A stretch of DNA of 64,000 nt, from contig NW_022161768.1 of assembly GCF_008728515.1 (NCBI RefSeq), positions 62,001 through 126,000 on the forward strand, in the 5' to 3' direction. The notes under the pieces are model-generated. The model saw only the letters and a list, made by a program, of their open reading frames with translations, did not search any database and had not been told where the DNA came from. Numbering within the stretch: position 1 is the stretch's first letter; each line of letters opens with the position of its first letter. Shown here piece after piece: positions 36,320 through 47,512 of this stretch. The stretch is from Papio anubis. Taxonomy: Eukaryota; Chordata; Mammalia; Primates; Cercopithecidae. A program made the position numbers and the translations under genes.

Positions 36320-36465
36320 ACGTTGGAGTGAGACACACCTGGATAGGAATCCTCAGTCTGCTACTTACTAGTTGTGAAGTATCCTGTGGATCACAAACAC
36401 CTGGGCTCTCAGTGGCCTCACCTGGAGAACACAGCCTTCCTCAGGGGGTTGTGGTGAGGGCCACT
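36320..36465 (+). repeat. MIR SINE
   Basis: cctcagtctgctacttacta, then agtggcctcacctggagaac, then cagggggttgtggtgagg. Confidence 0.65.
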
Positions 36466-37194
36466 GTGGTTACCTGCCACAGCTCGTCGGGGTTGGTTTC
36501 TTTGCCTCTGCTTTATTACGTCTTTGAGCCAAGTTCAGAGGTGGAAAGGAAACTGATATTTTAAACACCTCCCGTATGAGAAAGGAACCCTTCATTCATT
36601 AAACACTGGTGCTGCGAGGGCTTTCAAGCCAATTCCCTCATTTAAAGAGGAGAACACTGTCACGGTGTAGATTTTCCACATTCCCCACTACATTGGGCAC
36701 CTGGGAGACCTTTAAATGAATGTCTGCTGATGGATGAATGGACTTGGAAAGGCCTCTAAAGAAAACAGACTTAGTCTTATGGGGAGAATGAAGTCACATT
36801 TGACACCATTTAATGGGCTTTGCCCACCTCACTACTTTGCCCAGACTGGGATCTCACTGTCCTATTCCTGGCTCAATATCTTTCAAAGAATGGTTAGGCC
36901 CCCTTCCCTGAGAGACCTTCGAGGGGTCCAAAGTCTGAGTTTAAATTAAAGTTACTCAAAACAGGTACTCAGGATTCATAAAGTGTTTTCAGCTGTAAAA
37001 TTGATTCTGCATCATAAGACCAAACAAGCCATTTTTTAAAAAGAATATTTAACCCAAAGTCAACTCTAGCTTAGTGCAGATGGAAAATATAGTCCTTATT
37101 GTAAAGAGAAAAGATGCAAGAAAACAAAATAAAGAGTAGCTATAACAACTCCACTTTTTACCTAAAAGGAATAACTTCCATTCCCACCCAAGCT
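36466..37194. other. intronic, no gene recognised
   Basis: Nothing assignable. Confidence 0.4.
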
Positions 37195-37470
37195 ACTGCC
37201 TTTTTCACTTACCCCACTTTATCGCTCTCCATAGCACTTATTACCATCTGAAATAGTATATTTTTTCATTTATTCAATTGAACCTATCTCCACTCACTAA
37301 AATATATCACAATGAGTCAGACCTCTTTTGTTTACTGATGCTTAGAAGTGATTCGTTTTGTTCATAGATGCCCAGTGCCTAGAACAGTTACTGCTGCATA
37401 ATTGATTCATAATGCAATTTGCATATTTGTATTATTTGTTGAATAAATGGATGAATGGATTAGTGAATAA
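37195..37470 (+). repeat. L2 LINE 3' terminus
   Basis: ctctccatagcacttattac, then gatgcccagtgcctagaaca, then tgttgaataaatggatgaat. Confidence 0.75.
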
Positions 37471-37839
37471 GTTGGGGCAGGGAGAGGAACAGTCACATGA
37501 TATGGATAAGAAGGTAGAATATTAAGTGGCCTTTTTCCTGTAAAATTTGCCCCTAAATCCACCAGCCCTGTGTCAACTAGCCATTAAGATCATCTTTCTC
37601 TTAGTTCTCTCCTCTGAATCCATTATTACCAAGCAAGGTTTGATTTAAATGTTTTAACGTGCTTTTCCCTACAGATGGGAATACAGAGTTCACAAGTTTG
37701 GTTCATTTGGTATGATATTTTTACTGTAAATTAATAGCTTGGCATTCATTTTCAAAATTGGTTCACATCTCAAAAGAATTCTGAGTAACAGAACAACAAC
37801 CAGCATGGAAACTTGTGGTGAAGACAGGTGAGAATGGCA

Positions 37840-37990
37840 CACAGGAGATTTGGGCTCTAGATCTCACTCTGCTTTAACTCACCTGTGTGGCCTTTGAAAA
37901 ACCCCTTCTCTGGGGTTTGGTTTCACCATAAAGGAATTGACCTTGATAACTTCTGAGTCTCTTCCATCTTTCAAAGTTAGGATTCTATAA
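37840..37990 (+). repeat. MIR SINE, diverged
   Basis: gatttgggctctagatctca, then ctcacctgtgtggcctttga. Confidence 0.6.
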
Positions 37991-38719
37991 AACTTAATAA
38001 AGTAAGTTCTTTCACGTATTTTGACTTCATAAGAGATGTCATTAGCTTGTATTGGATGTCACAGATATTGGCAATCTTGTGAGGTTCATTTGGGTCATGG
38101 GGTCGGCACTTTTTCTGGGGTCAGTGATTATTGCCATAAGAAGACAGATGGTGGCCACATTAAAAATCTAAAACGCCAGAGGAGCCAATCCCTAGGGAAA
38201 CTGGAGATCACATAGCAACTCTTTTCACATTTAAAATTGTACAGGTGTGTGGGTGTGGAGAGATTGCAGGAGGTACAAGAGGAAAGGAAAGCTGAGGCAG
38301 AGGCTAGAGGATGTGTAGGTGACAGTAAGGCAGGTGCAGAGAGCCCAGGTTTGGAGAGTCACTCGTTTTCCCATGAGGGCCTGGCACACACCTAATCTTG
38401 ACAAATGAGAATATGCCCGTGAACTCTGAGTAGAAACATGAAAGTATTTCCATTATGTGCCATGTCACTGTGGGGGAGGGCAAGAGCTGCATGTCCCATA
38501 CATTTATTTGCTTTAGAGGTTTTAGTTACCCATTTGCCAGGACTGCCCAAGCCTGCTCTCTCTGTAACCCTTCCAGTGTTTACTATTTGGCCTTCCTTGA
38601 GATCCTAATTGTCTGTTTGTAATACAGTTATTGGGCTAGCTCTGTATACCTTCAGATCAGACATCTCACCTGAGTGCTAGTCTTATATGACTGTCTACCT
38701 ACATATTAGCATTATTTAG
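37991..38719. other. intronic, no gene recognised
   Basis: Nothing assignable. Confidence 0.4.
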
Positions 38720-39700
38720 AGATCATGACATTAAATTTAATATGTCAAAAACAAACTTAAAACGAGTCCACTTCCTAATTTTCTCTGCTTCAGTCATTGG
38801 CATCACTGACGTCATTCCGAGACTTCAATTTGAAAGGCTTTTCTTCACCCTTTACAACTCTCCATCAATAATCTTCACGACCCCAATAAACAACAATGGT
38901 AACAAACCAATCTACCCACTGCTCAATAAATGTTCGCTATTCTATTATTTATATTAGGATCTGAAATAATCTGCTTAATCTCCCAGGGTTGTTGAGGTTT
39001 CTCTCATTCTTCTCTCACAGAATGGCTTACCATTCACCTCCTTTCTCTCCTCTCCACCTTAATCAGTGTTCTCATTCCCTCATACCTAAACTCTCAGAGT
39101 ATCTTTCTTACTGCCCTCCAAGTCTCTAATTTTTCCCTGCTTCAATCCATGTCAAATAAATCAACCGACTGGTCTTTTAAAAATTACTTTCAGCAAGTCA
39201 TGCCCTACAAACCTAGGAAGATTCGCATTTACCAGTCAGAGTGTTTATAATCTCCTCATTCGGCATTTAAGAGCTTCGGTCAACTTCGGTCTCTCAAGCT
39301 ACTCGTGATCTCTATTTGTCTTTATTCAACTCATACTTGTTTGAGAACTACCCCAGCCCCTCCCTCAGTCCCCCACTATTCTCCAGCATTCCCCTTGCTA
39401 GCCTGTGTGGTGCTCCCCTGCAGCCACCACAGTGACTTTGCTCCTATTCTTGGCCTACCAGGAATTTCCTCCTTTCTGCCAACCCGGATTTGACATTTCT
39501 TCCAAGATTCATCTTCTCCTGAGGGTTCCCCATGTGAATGAATCCCAGATCACAAAATCGTTCCTTTTTTCTGAATTCCCTCAGCATTCTCATATTAGCT
39601 ATCTATTGCTAAGTATTATTATCTTAGTATTTCGCATGTATTCATTGATCTCCCTCATTGAAATTTGAGCTCCGAAAGGGCACAGGCCAAATCTTCATTT
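38720..39700 (+). repeat. L2 LINE
   Basis: L2 text in order: cttactgccctccaagtctc, ctggtcttttaaaaattact, gcaagtcatgccctacaaac, then ttgctagcctgtgtggtgct. It is decayed, and the boundaries are approximate. Confidence 0.6.
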
Positions 39701-40370
39701 GCCCAAATCTTGATCGAGCAAGGACAGATGCAAGGCCAGCAAGGACCTTGATTTTGCCCATAGCTCATGGACAAGGCCTAGTTGCTGCAGCGTAGGCAGT
39801 AAAGGCAATAAATGTGCACTGGAGAGCTAAGACTAGCTCCTAGCACAAGGTTAGAAACTCAGACATGTTTTGAGAAGTGTTTGCTAAATGCTGAAATAAA
39901 TTTTTAAAGAATAATTCAAGCCCCTTAAACACCATGTGTTTCTATAGCACAGAAATCTTTACTGTATTCATCCAAAATACAATGGCCAGTATAACCTACC
40001 AACTCTCAATCACTGATCAGATTTGAAGTCCTTGACTCTTTTTGGCCAGAATACTAGGTCCAGTGGGGACAAAGTGGTGCCATCAGCTGCCTCTATCAGA
40101 ACTTGCCTCTACACCTGCCAAGTACCCACAGGTTCATGTCCTACAAGTTAGCACCAGTTCATGTCCTTGAACCAAAGGCTGCCTGACTCCAGTACAAGTC
40201 AGATAGTTGTAGGGACATTTGTAAACCCAGCTCCCCTCCCCCTTGGTCCAGTCGAATCATGTCCTGTCCAAACACAGAACCCAGGTAGGTAACGTTAGAC
40301 CCCTTGCAGAAAGCAGAGAAGATGCCCCCTTCCACAGAAGTTCTTAGAAAGAGTGCAGAGAGGAAAATGG
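39701..40370. other. intron 1 next to SHC4 exon 1
   Basis: Unique-looking sequence immediately downstream (minus sense) of exon 1. No repeat is recognised. Confidence 0.45.
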
Positions 40371-40376
40371 ACTTAC
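40371..40376 (-). other. SHC4: SHC4 exon 1 splice donor GTAAGT
   Basis: On the minus strand the coding sequence TGTGTGAGG is followed by the perfect donor GTAAGT. If translation ran on, the frame would add ten unrelated residues and stop, so the donor is the natural end of the exon. Confidence 0.93.
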
Positions 40377-40961
40377 CCTCACACAGTAGTTCATGCCCAT
40401 CCCCAACAGGTGCTGTAGAAAGTGCCTGTCCTGCCTGCTCCTAAGGGGTGGCTCCCCAGGGCCAGGAAGCGGGCACGAATCAGGGGTTAGGGCGGTTGCC
40501 CTGTGGCCCACCAGGTCCGGCTGCGGTGGAGGTGCAGTCCCAGACCTACTGAGACTGGTTTCTGGGGAAGAGGGACTGCTGGAACCTGGGTCCCGGCTTT
40601 CCTGGAGCTTCAGCCGAGGCACCTCTTTGGTACCCAGGCAAAAGTTTTTCAGACTCAGCAAAGTGGCCGGGTTGGCCAGCTTCATGCTCGCCATGCGGGG
40701 GATCAAGGTGCACAGTGGGGTGGGGCTCTCCTGCGACGGCAAGGCGGCATCTTCAGCCGGCAGGTGAGGTGCCAGGGCGGGGTGGGGAGGCTGCGGTGAG
40801 CCCTTGTTCCCGACCGAGCCTCCGGAGCTACCTTCGTCCAAGGACGTGATCGACTCGTTCCGAAAGCGGCTGTACTTGGCCCTGTGCAGCATCCCGGGGT
40901 GCCCGAAGAGTCCTACATACAGCACGAGTCCTGCCAGGCTGTCCTGGCTGCGTTCTCGCAT
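40377..40961 (-). CDS. SHC4: SHC4 exon 1: CH2 region and start of PTB domain
   Basis: Encodes residues 1-195 of the adaptor SHC4 (ShcD/RaLP, about 630 aa in human), ordered CH2-PTB-CH1-SH2. It links activated receptor tyrosine kinases to Ras-MAPK signalling and is known from neural tissue and melanoma. The protein starts MRERSQDSLAG at the only ATG in this open frame. KYSRFRNESITSLDEG (29-44) and LCTLIPRMASMKLANPA (about 83-99) match the p66Shc CH2 segments KYNPLRNESLSSLEEG and LCSFFPRMSNLRLANPA. A Ser55-Pro56 pair sits roughly where p66Shc has Ser36-Pro. The EEW motif linked to cytochrome c binding in p66Shc is absent. The exon ends LLGMGMNYCVR, the first strand of the PTB domain, at a GTAAGT donor and joins exon 2 in phase. 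The start context is moderate (G at -3, C at +4). As I recall it, a few residues differ from human SHC4, so another primate is possible. Confidence 0.95.
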
Positions 40962-41440
40962 AGCCTTGGCAGTGCTGAAACAGGATACTGTTGCATAAAT
41001 CGCCTCGTCGTCTGGTAGATAAACGGTGCAGACATCAAACGCCTCAACGCCCGATGCAACTCGCAGCAGCCACCTCTCCAACTCTGCTCTCGAGCTCGCC
41101 CACCTCGGCTCCCGGCCCCTTAAGGGTGACAGCCCAGCGGGGAAACGCCTCCCCTGCTCTGATTTCAGTCCCTCCCTGGCCCAGGCAGAGGCACCAGTGT
41201 TCTCGCCTTGGAATCCTTGTCGGCAGAGCCTAGACCCAGGCTCCCGGCGGCGGTGGTCGCTCACGGCCAACTCTTAGGCACAGAACCCGGGCGAGCGCCG
41301 GCCAGGGGGCCCCGACGCATCACTAGCCTTGCAGGAGCCTAGTAGAAATATTTAGCACCCCACTCCCACCCTTACCCCAGCGTTCTGTTCTGCACACAGG
41401 AACTTTCGAACCTGCTCCCTTCGGCTCCCACAGGGCGGGG
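40390..41440 (-). promoter_or_regulatory. SHC4: CpG-rich SHC4 promoter, leader and exon 1
   Basis: CG dinucleotides are frequent here, densest at about 40800-41340, against a CpG-poor background. A GC box (gggcggggc, 41433-41441) lies upstream of the likely leader. The transcription start cannot be read from sequence; somewhere around 41.3-41.4 kb is reasonable. No convincing TATA box is seen, in line with a CpG-island promoter. Confidence 0.7.
40913..41035 (-). other. upstream ORF overlapping the SHC4 start codon
   Basis: On the minus strand an ATG at 41035 opens a 40-codon frame, with a second in-frame ATG at 40996. It runs past the SHC4 ATG at 40961 in another frame and stops with TAG at 40915-40913, about 49 nt inside the coding sequence. 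Both ATGs have weak context (T at -3). If the leader includes this region, ribosomes using this frame could not initiate SHC4 afterwards, so it may dampen translation. A second, non-overlapping frame of 19 codons starts at 41320 and ends at 41261. Confidence 0.6.
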
Positions 41441-41449
41441 CAAATGACT

Positions 41450-43059
41450 GGCCTATTAACCCTTTATTTGTTCCAGTGATTGTTCATTTAAAAAGAAAAA
41501 AATATTGTATCTATGAGCCAAAGGCCCTTCTGCCTGGGTTCGTTGATTCCGAAGGCTGCCCTCTCTTGGAAGATCTTGTCTTGCATCGTTCTGGGCCACC
41601 AGCCAGGAGTACTACTGACGGGCGCTGCTCCGCATTGTTTCACTGACTTGTGATGGGTCCGTGTTCCTCAGATCCCCTCCCAGCCTGCCTACCCTCGCTC
41701 AGAGCTTCCCTCCCTCCTGGGCTCCTCTCGGAGCTTTTTTCAGAAGCCCATTTGCAGCCGAAAGCTGAGATGTGCAGGATGATACGCAGCGTGTTGAAAT
41801 TTTTATGAATGAACTTTGCCGAATGAATTTCTCTCTGTGTGTGCAAGCTAATAAATCTGTGAATGAAGCTGAGAATAGCTGTAATTGACTGACGGTCTCA
41901 GAGGTGCTTGGTTTTTATCCAATCAGGAGGCAGCTTGATGACTCATAGACCATAAATATACTAAACTAGTAGCCGAGAGAAATAAAGCTAGCGGGAGAGG
42001 AGGGACACATTTTATTTTGTGGTATCTGATGAATGAGTTAAAAGGAAAGGCAATCTTTACTACAGATCATTAGCTGGGGAGCAGCAGGTTAAAAGATCTA
42101 TTTTCTTTCTTGTTGAGATGGCCGGGAGGGCAGAGCAGAGGAGCTAAAAATTAGACCCATTGTTCCAGGGATATTAGGCCATACGGTTCACAACTCCTGT
42201 GGGAAGCCATGATGCATTTTTCTTAGAAACATAGTTCTTTTTTTATTGATTGTTGGTTCCATCTTCCGTCTGGTGCAACTTCCTGTACCTATCAAATGTA
42301 TCCTGAAGACATGATGACAACTGCAAAGGCTTAGCACACAGGAAGCCAAAACCAGAGCTGGGAAAAGAAAATGCAGGTTCTTCAGGAATGGAGAAGAGGA
42401 AACTGCTGAAACACCGGGGGTGTGGGGTGTCAGGGTAGGGTGGAAATCACACATAGGAAGAGATGAAGAACTCTCAGAAAAGATTGCACTACTCCGTGGT
42501 TCAAGGCTTTGTCATCTGAAATTGTTCGTTAATTAAAAAATTAAGACAAACTGGCAACCAAAGGAATCAAGGGTGCCACCTTCATTATCTTATTGACCCT
42601 AACGCTGCATTAGGCTCATGTATATTGATGACTTTGGGAGCCTGAGCTCCCTTGGGATCCAAACTCAGGCTCTGAATTAAATGGTTTGAGAGTGACCAGT
42701 GAAAGCAGCATCCTCCTCTCAAGCTCCCTGCTCCCCCAGGGAGATAACGCACCTATCTGCATCCCTTCTGCCAAGGCTGTTCAGACGTTTCTTTACCTGG
42801 AAAGGCTTTTCTGCGTCTTCATAAATCTTCCCTTCAACCCTAGCTGACCTCCTTTTCCCTCCCCTACATCTCCTCCTGGCAAAACTGAGGGAAGTAGCTA
42901 AATCAGTTGGACCCCACATCCCTAGGGCTGAGGAGACAGGCTCTGGACAAGATTATTTACCTCTTATTCCTCCTCATTCCTCATCTGCTTTCTTCCTCTC
43001 ATTTTTCTTGCCTTCCCCTGGGTCCCTGCCTTGCTTCTGCTATGCTGTGATGACCTCAT
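41450..43059. promoter_or_regulatory. SHC4 upstream flank with CCAAT and AP-1 motifs
   Basis: No repeat or gene is recognised. Motifs seen are an A/T-rich stretch near 41440-41520, a CCAAT motif (ccaatcagg, 41919-41927) and a consensus AP-1 site (tgactca, 41939-41945) only 12 bp apart. Motif presence alone does not prove function. Confidence 0.35.
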
Positions 43060-43205
43060 CACATGCTTCCTTTAGAAAGTTACTTTACCTCTCCGTGGTT
43101 GAATGTCCTCATAGGTCGGCAGCAGCCACCTAATGGGGTTGTTATGAGGGCTTATGAATAATCCTCATCCCTGTAAAGTCTTGGCCCAATGCTCCACACA
43201 GTGCC
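43060..43205 (+). repeat. MIR SINE, diverged
   Basis: agaaagttactttacctctc, then atggggttgttatgagggct, then gctccacacagtgcc. Confidence 0.7.
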
Positions 43206-43904
43206 TATCTCACTAAGTACCTGTGGGCAGTATGAGAAAATGGCCATTGGAACCAGAGCTGCCTCCCCCTAAGATCATACTCTTACCCCTCACACTGCAG
43301 AGTTTATATCATTCTAAGCAACTAAAAAGAAAAATTAGTACAAAGTGGGAGAAGCCAAGAAAGCCAACATTGTCCAAAGAAAACAGTTTTTTAAATCAGC
43401 TGGGCCTGGAGAAGGCTGGAAAGGACAGGGGCCTGCCTGGCTGATAGGAATCCTCACAGAGGTCTCATGACTGCAGGATGGGGTGTCCAGGGGAGCCAGC
43501 TCATCTAGGTAGGCACGGTGCTGGCCAGACTCCAGGAGCTCAGACCAGTCTACATTCCTCAGAAAGCCTGAGTCCTGGGCGGGTTGGGGGTTGCGAAGTG
43601 GGACTAGGTAAGGTAAGAAAGCAGTCATGGCCATTGTGGGCTCTTTCTCTTCTGAAAGCCTGGAGACTTCGGCTCTCCTGGGTAGCTCTGCCACAGCGTT
43701 TTATGAGGATGAAAGAGACCAGATCCCCAACTGGGAAGTGGGCAATAGCCTCTAGGCTGAGCCTGCCCAGCTGGACCATTCTCTCAGTCCTAACAGCCCA
43801 AGAGAAGGCTCATTGATTGAATTGCTTTTCATTCTAGGTAGATGGCTGGGCAAGGCAGATGGTTTGCTTTTTTCAAGGCATTAGAACATCCTCTTCAATT
43901 AGTA
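43206..43904. other. intergenic, no gene recognised
   Basis: Overlapping open frames on both strands (43335-43816) have no recognised domain. I see no splice-bounded exon. Confidence 0.4.
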
Positions 43905-44155
43905 ATGATTAAAACAATATTAATAAGAGCTACTATCTGTGGAACACCTGACAGTTTACCTACATTCTGGTTCAATTATTATAACAAATTGTGGAGGCTG
44001 GGATTGTGTTCCTCACTGCCTTACAGATATGAAAATGAGGCTGAGAGAAAGGGCAGTGACTTGTTCAAGGCGCTCCAGCTGTTGAACAATGATCCTGGGA
44101 TCCCTCTGGGCCTGACTGCAAAGCCTGTGCTGGCAGCCACTGTACTCTGCCGCCT
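43905..44155 (-). repeat. MIR SINE, reverse, diverged
   Basis: ttacagatatgaaaatgagg, then gggcagtgacttgttcaagg, preceded by decayed MIR 3' text. Confidence 0.65.
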
Positions 44156-44539
44156 CCCAGGGACCAGAGCGCTCAAGTCTAGTTTCCAGGCCTATGATGG
44201 CTACAGGGCATCCTACTGCTTCCTAAAGCTCTGAGAAATGACTAGGCAGGAAGAAGAGCTGGGGATTTGGGGAGGTTCTAGGGTTGTTTGGAAGCCTACC
44301 CCTGAGCTGGCCCTCACAGATCAATGAGATCAGGCTGGCAGAATATTTTCCTATCTATGGTTTTCCTGTATCTACCCCTCCAAAATCCCCAGGGAAAGTG
44401 TATTTAGCCCAAAGATCATTTATCAGAAGATAATACTAGACTAGATGTCTCAGGAAACTTTGATAACTGGGCCACTACCTACAAGCAGTATGCACTCACA
44501 GCAAAATGTAATTGGATGAACATTTATCTGGGAATTACA

Positions 44540-44815
44540 GAACCAGCTGTGGGATTTTGAGTAAGTTACTTAACCTCTCTGAGACTCAGGTTTTGTATAT
44601 GTAAAATGTGCACAATAATAATCAATAATATCTGCTGAGCACTAACTCTAGAGCAGGTCCTGAACAAAGCGCTTCACATTTAAGCCCCCCAGCAAGTCTA
44701 TATAGCAGGTGCTATCCGTCATTTACTGACTTGCCCAAGTCACATAACCAGGGAGTGGTATGTGTGGTGTAGAACGAAGCACTGACTCACTCCAAACTAT
44801 GCCCTTAACCACCGT
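44540..44815. repeat. two MIR fragments, forward then reverse
   Basis: The forward piece, 44540-44620, has gagtaagttacttaacctct. The reverse piece, about 44620-44815, has ctgctgagcactaactctag then tgacttgcccaagtcacata. They meet head to head. Confidence 0.7.
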
Positions 44816-46513
44816 GATATGATCCAGTGTATATAAACCTGACTCCTACTGTATGCTCAATAAATGTTAGTTCTTGCTCCTTTCTCCTCCTTGGATAGCA
44901 TACCTATAAAATTCACCCTAAATACCTCACAAGTAAAAACATGAATAATAGATAAGAAGAGCCATTATTGTCATTAAATCATCTGAGAACCATGAACGCC
45001 TCATCTTTGCCCTTGGAAAACAGAGTTCTGCTTAGAGCCCGGTGGTATGCCTCCTTTACTTTGAGACATCCCCCCTCCAAGGGCACCTGCTAGGAAACAA
45101 CATGTCAGTTTCTTAAGAGACATCCTGTGCTGGCTGAGCTTCTTGAGTAGAACAGGCAGTTTCAAGGAAGACCTGGGTCAGGCTTTGCCACGCTAGAATT
45201 AGCCAGGTCCAGGAGGAGGAGAGAAGAGAACCTGGCAAAAATGCCAGCCCAGCTTTTGAAGATAATCCAATGTGGAATTTGGGGTAGAGGAAGGTTGTGC
45301 TAGAGGATATGGGGGAAGAGGAGAGAGAACAAGGCAGAGACATAATAACTCTGGGGGGCTGTAGGCCGATCGCTACTTTGGAACAAAGTGGAGCAGGTGG
45401 TATCTGAGTGCTGTAGCACAAGGACTCTTACTCCATCCCTCCACTACAATTTCTATCATACAGCAGACCTACTAGCGAAGGATTTTCACTGAGCAATACC
45501 CACAATGCGTCTAACAGCCCATCAGTTGGGAATGAAAACATTGCTGAAGCTCTATTTTGGAGAAAAAATTCCACAAGAAAATATTTATATAAAGTTCTTG
45601 GTAGAGACCAAAATATCATTTTCAGGATGGGGAAATAAGATGGTGAAGAAGAGTTGTATCTCCAAGGGTAAGGGCCTAGCCTCCCAAAAATCGAGGCAGG
45701 GTCATATCCCCCAAAGTTGTCATTGATTCTGGAAATAATCACCTTTTGCTTCCTGAACCCAGTGTTTTCTGTTTTTTCACAGTCTCCAGCCCTATAGATC
45801 GACAGTTTTCTGATAGTTGCTGTTGATCTTACACTCCTAGAACTCGAACCAGCTAAAAAAAAATGTACAGGAAAATGGGTATTTTCCTATCTGTTGAAAA
45901 GAAAATAATGTACCTGGAAAGGCTATGTAAAGAGTTAGACAGCATGCAGATGAAAAGCAGATGAACTACTTAGGGTCAGGTTCAGTTGAAAATAAAATAA
46001 AAATTAAAAATTACAATGGATTAAATAGAAAGTTTATTACTCTGGAGGTGGGAAATCCAGGGGCAGTGTCAGCTCTTGGCTAGCCCTAAAGTATAGTCCT
46101 TCTCCTCATAGCCCAAAATGGCTGATGGAGCTCCAGATATTTTATCTGCACTCCAGGCAGCAAAACAGATGAAAGGACAAAGAATAATATGCTCTGTCTC
46201 TTTAAAGAAACATTCTAGATACCCTACACAATGTTTTAATTTATATTACATTAGCCAGAACTTAATCACATGCTGTACCTAGCTATAAAAGAAGATAAAG
46301 TCTTCTTCATCTGAGAATGAAAAAGTCTTTTGTCTGGGTGCATGGTTGCTGCACAAAAATCACAGTTCTGTTACTGGGGGGAAGAAGATAAAAATAGATA
46401 TTATCTGCCATGGTAATATTTTTAGAAAACCTTCTACTTTATTAAATTTAAACCTAGCATAGGATTAAAATGTTCTTGGCCAATGTGGTCCAATTTCCCC
46501 CTTTTTCATACAT
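44816..46513. other. intergenic, mostly unassigned
   Basis: The segment 45960-46440 looks like an old interspersed repeat (ctcttggctagccctaaagt ... cacagttctgttactggggg), but I cannot name it. No gene. Confidence 0.35.

Positions 46514-46553
<40 letters not shown>
46514..46553 (+). repeat. (CA)n microsatellite
   Basis: About 19 uninterrupted CA units. Confidence 0.97.
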
Positions 46554-46555
<2 letters not shown>

Positions 46556-46894
46556 TGCTTATAAATGACCCAAGTGAAAACAGGCACTGTCAGAATAGAA
46601 GCTTACCTCTGCATAGCCAGGGGACTGATGGAGTCTCTAGGCCTTGCCTCTGAAAGGTGGTCAGGTGCTTCCAGGGGCCAGCAGCAAGAAGCAACAGAAA
46701 GTGCATCCAGGACATGTCAGATGGCAGGCCAAGTAGTTAATTGGGGCCAGGAATATTTTATAAGGAGTGAGTGGGTGTTAATGCAGTCCCAGTACAATCA
46801 TCAGGTGTCTGATTTAGGAGCAGGATTTCCACTCTAACTGTGTCTGGCAAAAGAAAAAGGCAAAGATAGAGTCCTGATAGGTTGGAACTCTGAC

Positions 46895-47365
46895 ACTATG
46901 AATTGGCTAATCCAATCCTTTCCCAACTTTCTTTTCCTTTGCCCACTTCCACCAGGAGAAGGCTTCCTTGCAACTGCAGGGAATAGGGACATTTGATACA
47001 GTTCTGATCTATGAGATGCAAGTGAAAATATGATGGGAACTTCTGGGAAAACATCTGCTTCCTAATTAAAGGGGCACACAAAACTGGAGCCCACTCTCTT
47101 CACCCCATGTCTTCTTGTCTTGAATGTGGATATGATAACTGGAGTTGTGGTAGCCACACATACAACTGTGGTTCCTCCTGCGACCATGAGGGAAAGACCA
47201 ACCAAATGATGAAGCCAATGCTTTGACATCACTGAATCCCTGAACCAAGACCAGCAATCACCTCTAGATTTGTTATGTGAGAAAAATGAACCTCAATAGT
47301 TCAAGCAACTCAAGGAGCTGTTAGCTGTTAGTTATTACTTACGGCCCAACACATTGCTACCTGAC
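46895..47365 (+). mobile_element. MLT1J/K-type MaLR LTR
   Basis: attggctaatccaatccttt at the left, gaatgtggatatgataactg, tcctgcgaccatgagggaaa and a decayed 3' end. Subfamily uncertain. Confidence 0.55.
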
Positions 47366-47512
47366 AAAAATACAATGGCAAGAACAGGATCATAAGAAGA
47401 ACAGGGCCTCCAGGCATGAGACACAAGCACAGTTATGAGAGGAGACTATGGAGTCAGGTGGGAAAAGTCCAAAAGCAGTCAGATCAACCTGGGTTCAACT
47501 CTGGATGTTGAC

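Larger units (their letters stand above)
2630..40376 (-). other. SHC4: SHC4 intron 1 (about 37.7 kb)
   Basis: Bounded by the GTAAGT donor at 40376-40371 and the AG acceptor at 2631-2630. It is filled with Alu, L1, L2, MIR, DNA-transposon and MaLR remnants, which are listed separately. No further SHC4-like coding segment and no nested gene was recognised inside it. Confidence 0.85.

Noticed and set aside
40962..41270. Open frame of 308 codons read as one protein from 41270
   Set aside because: The upstream start is TTG, not ATG. The last ten residues are read past a perfect splice donor. I used ATG 40961 and the donor at 40376 instead; the extension is kept only as a finding.
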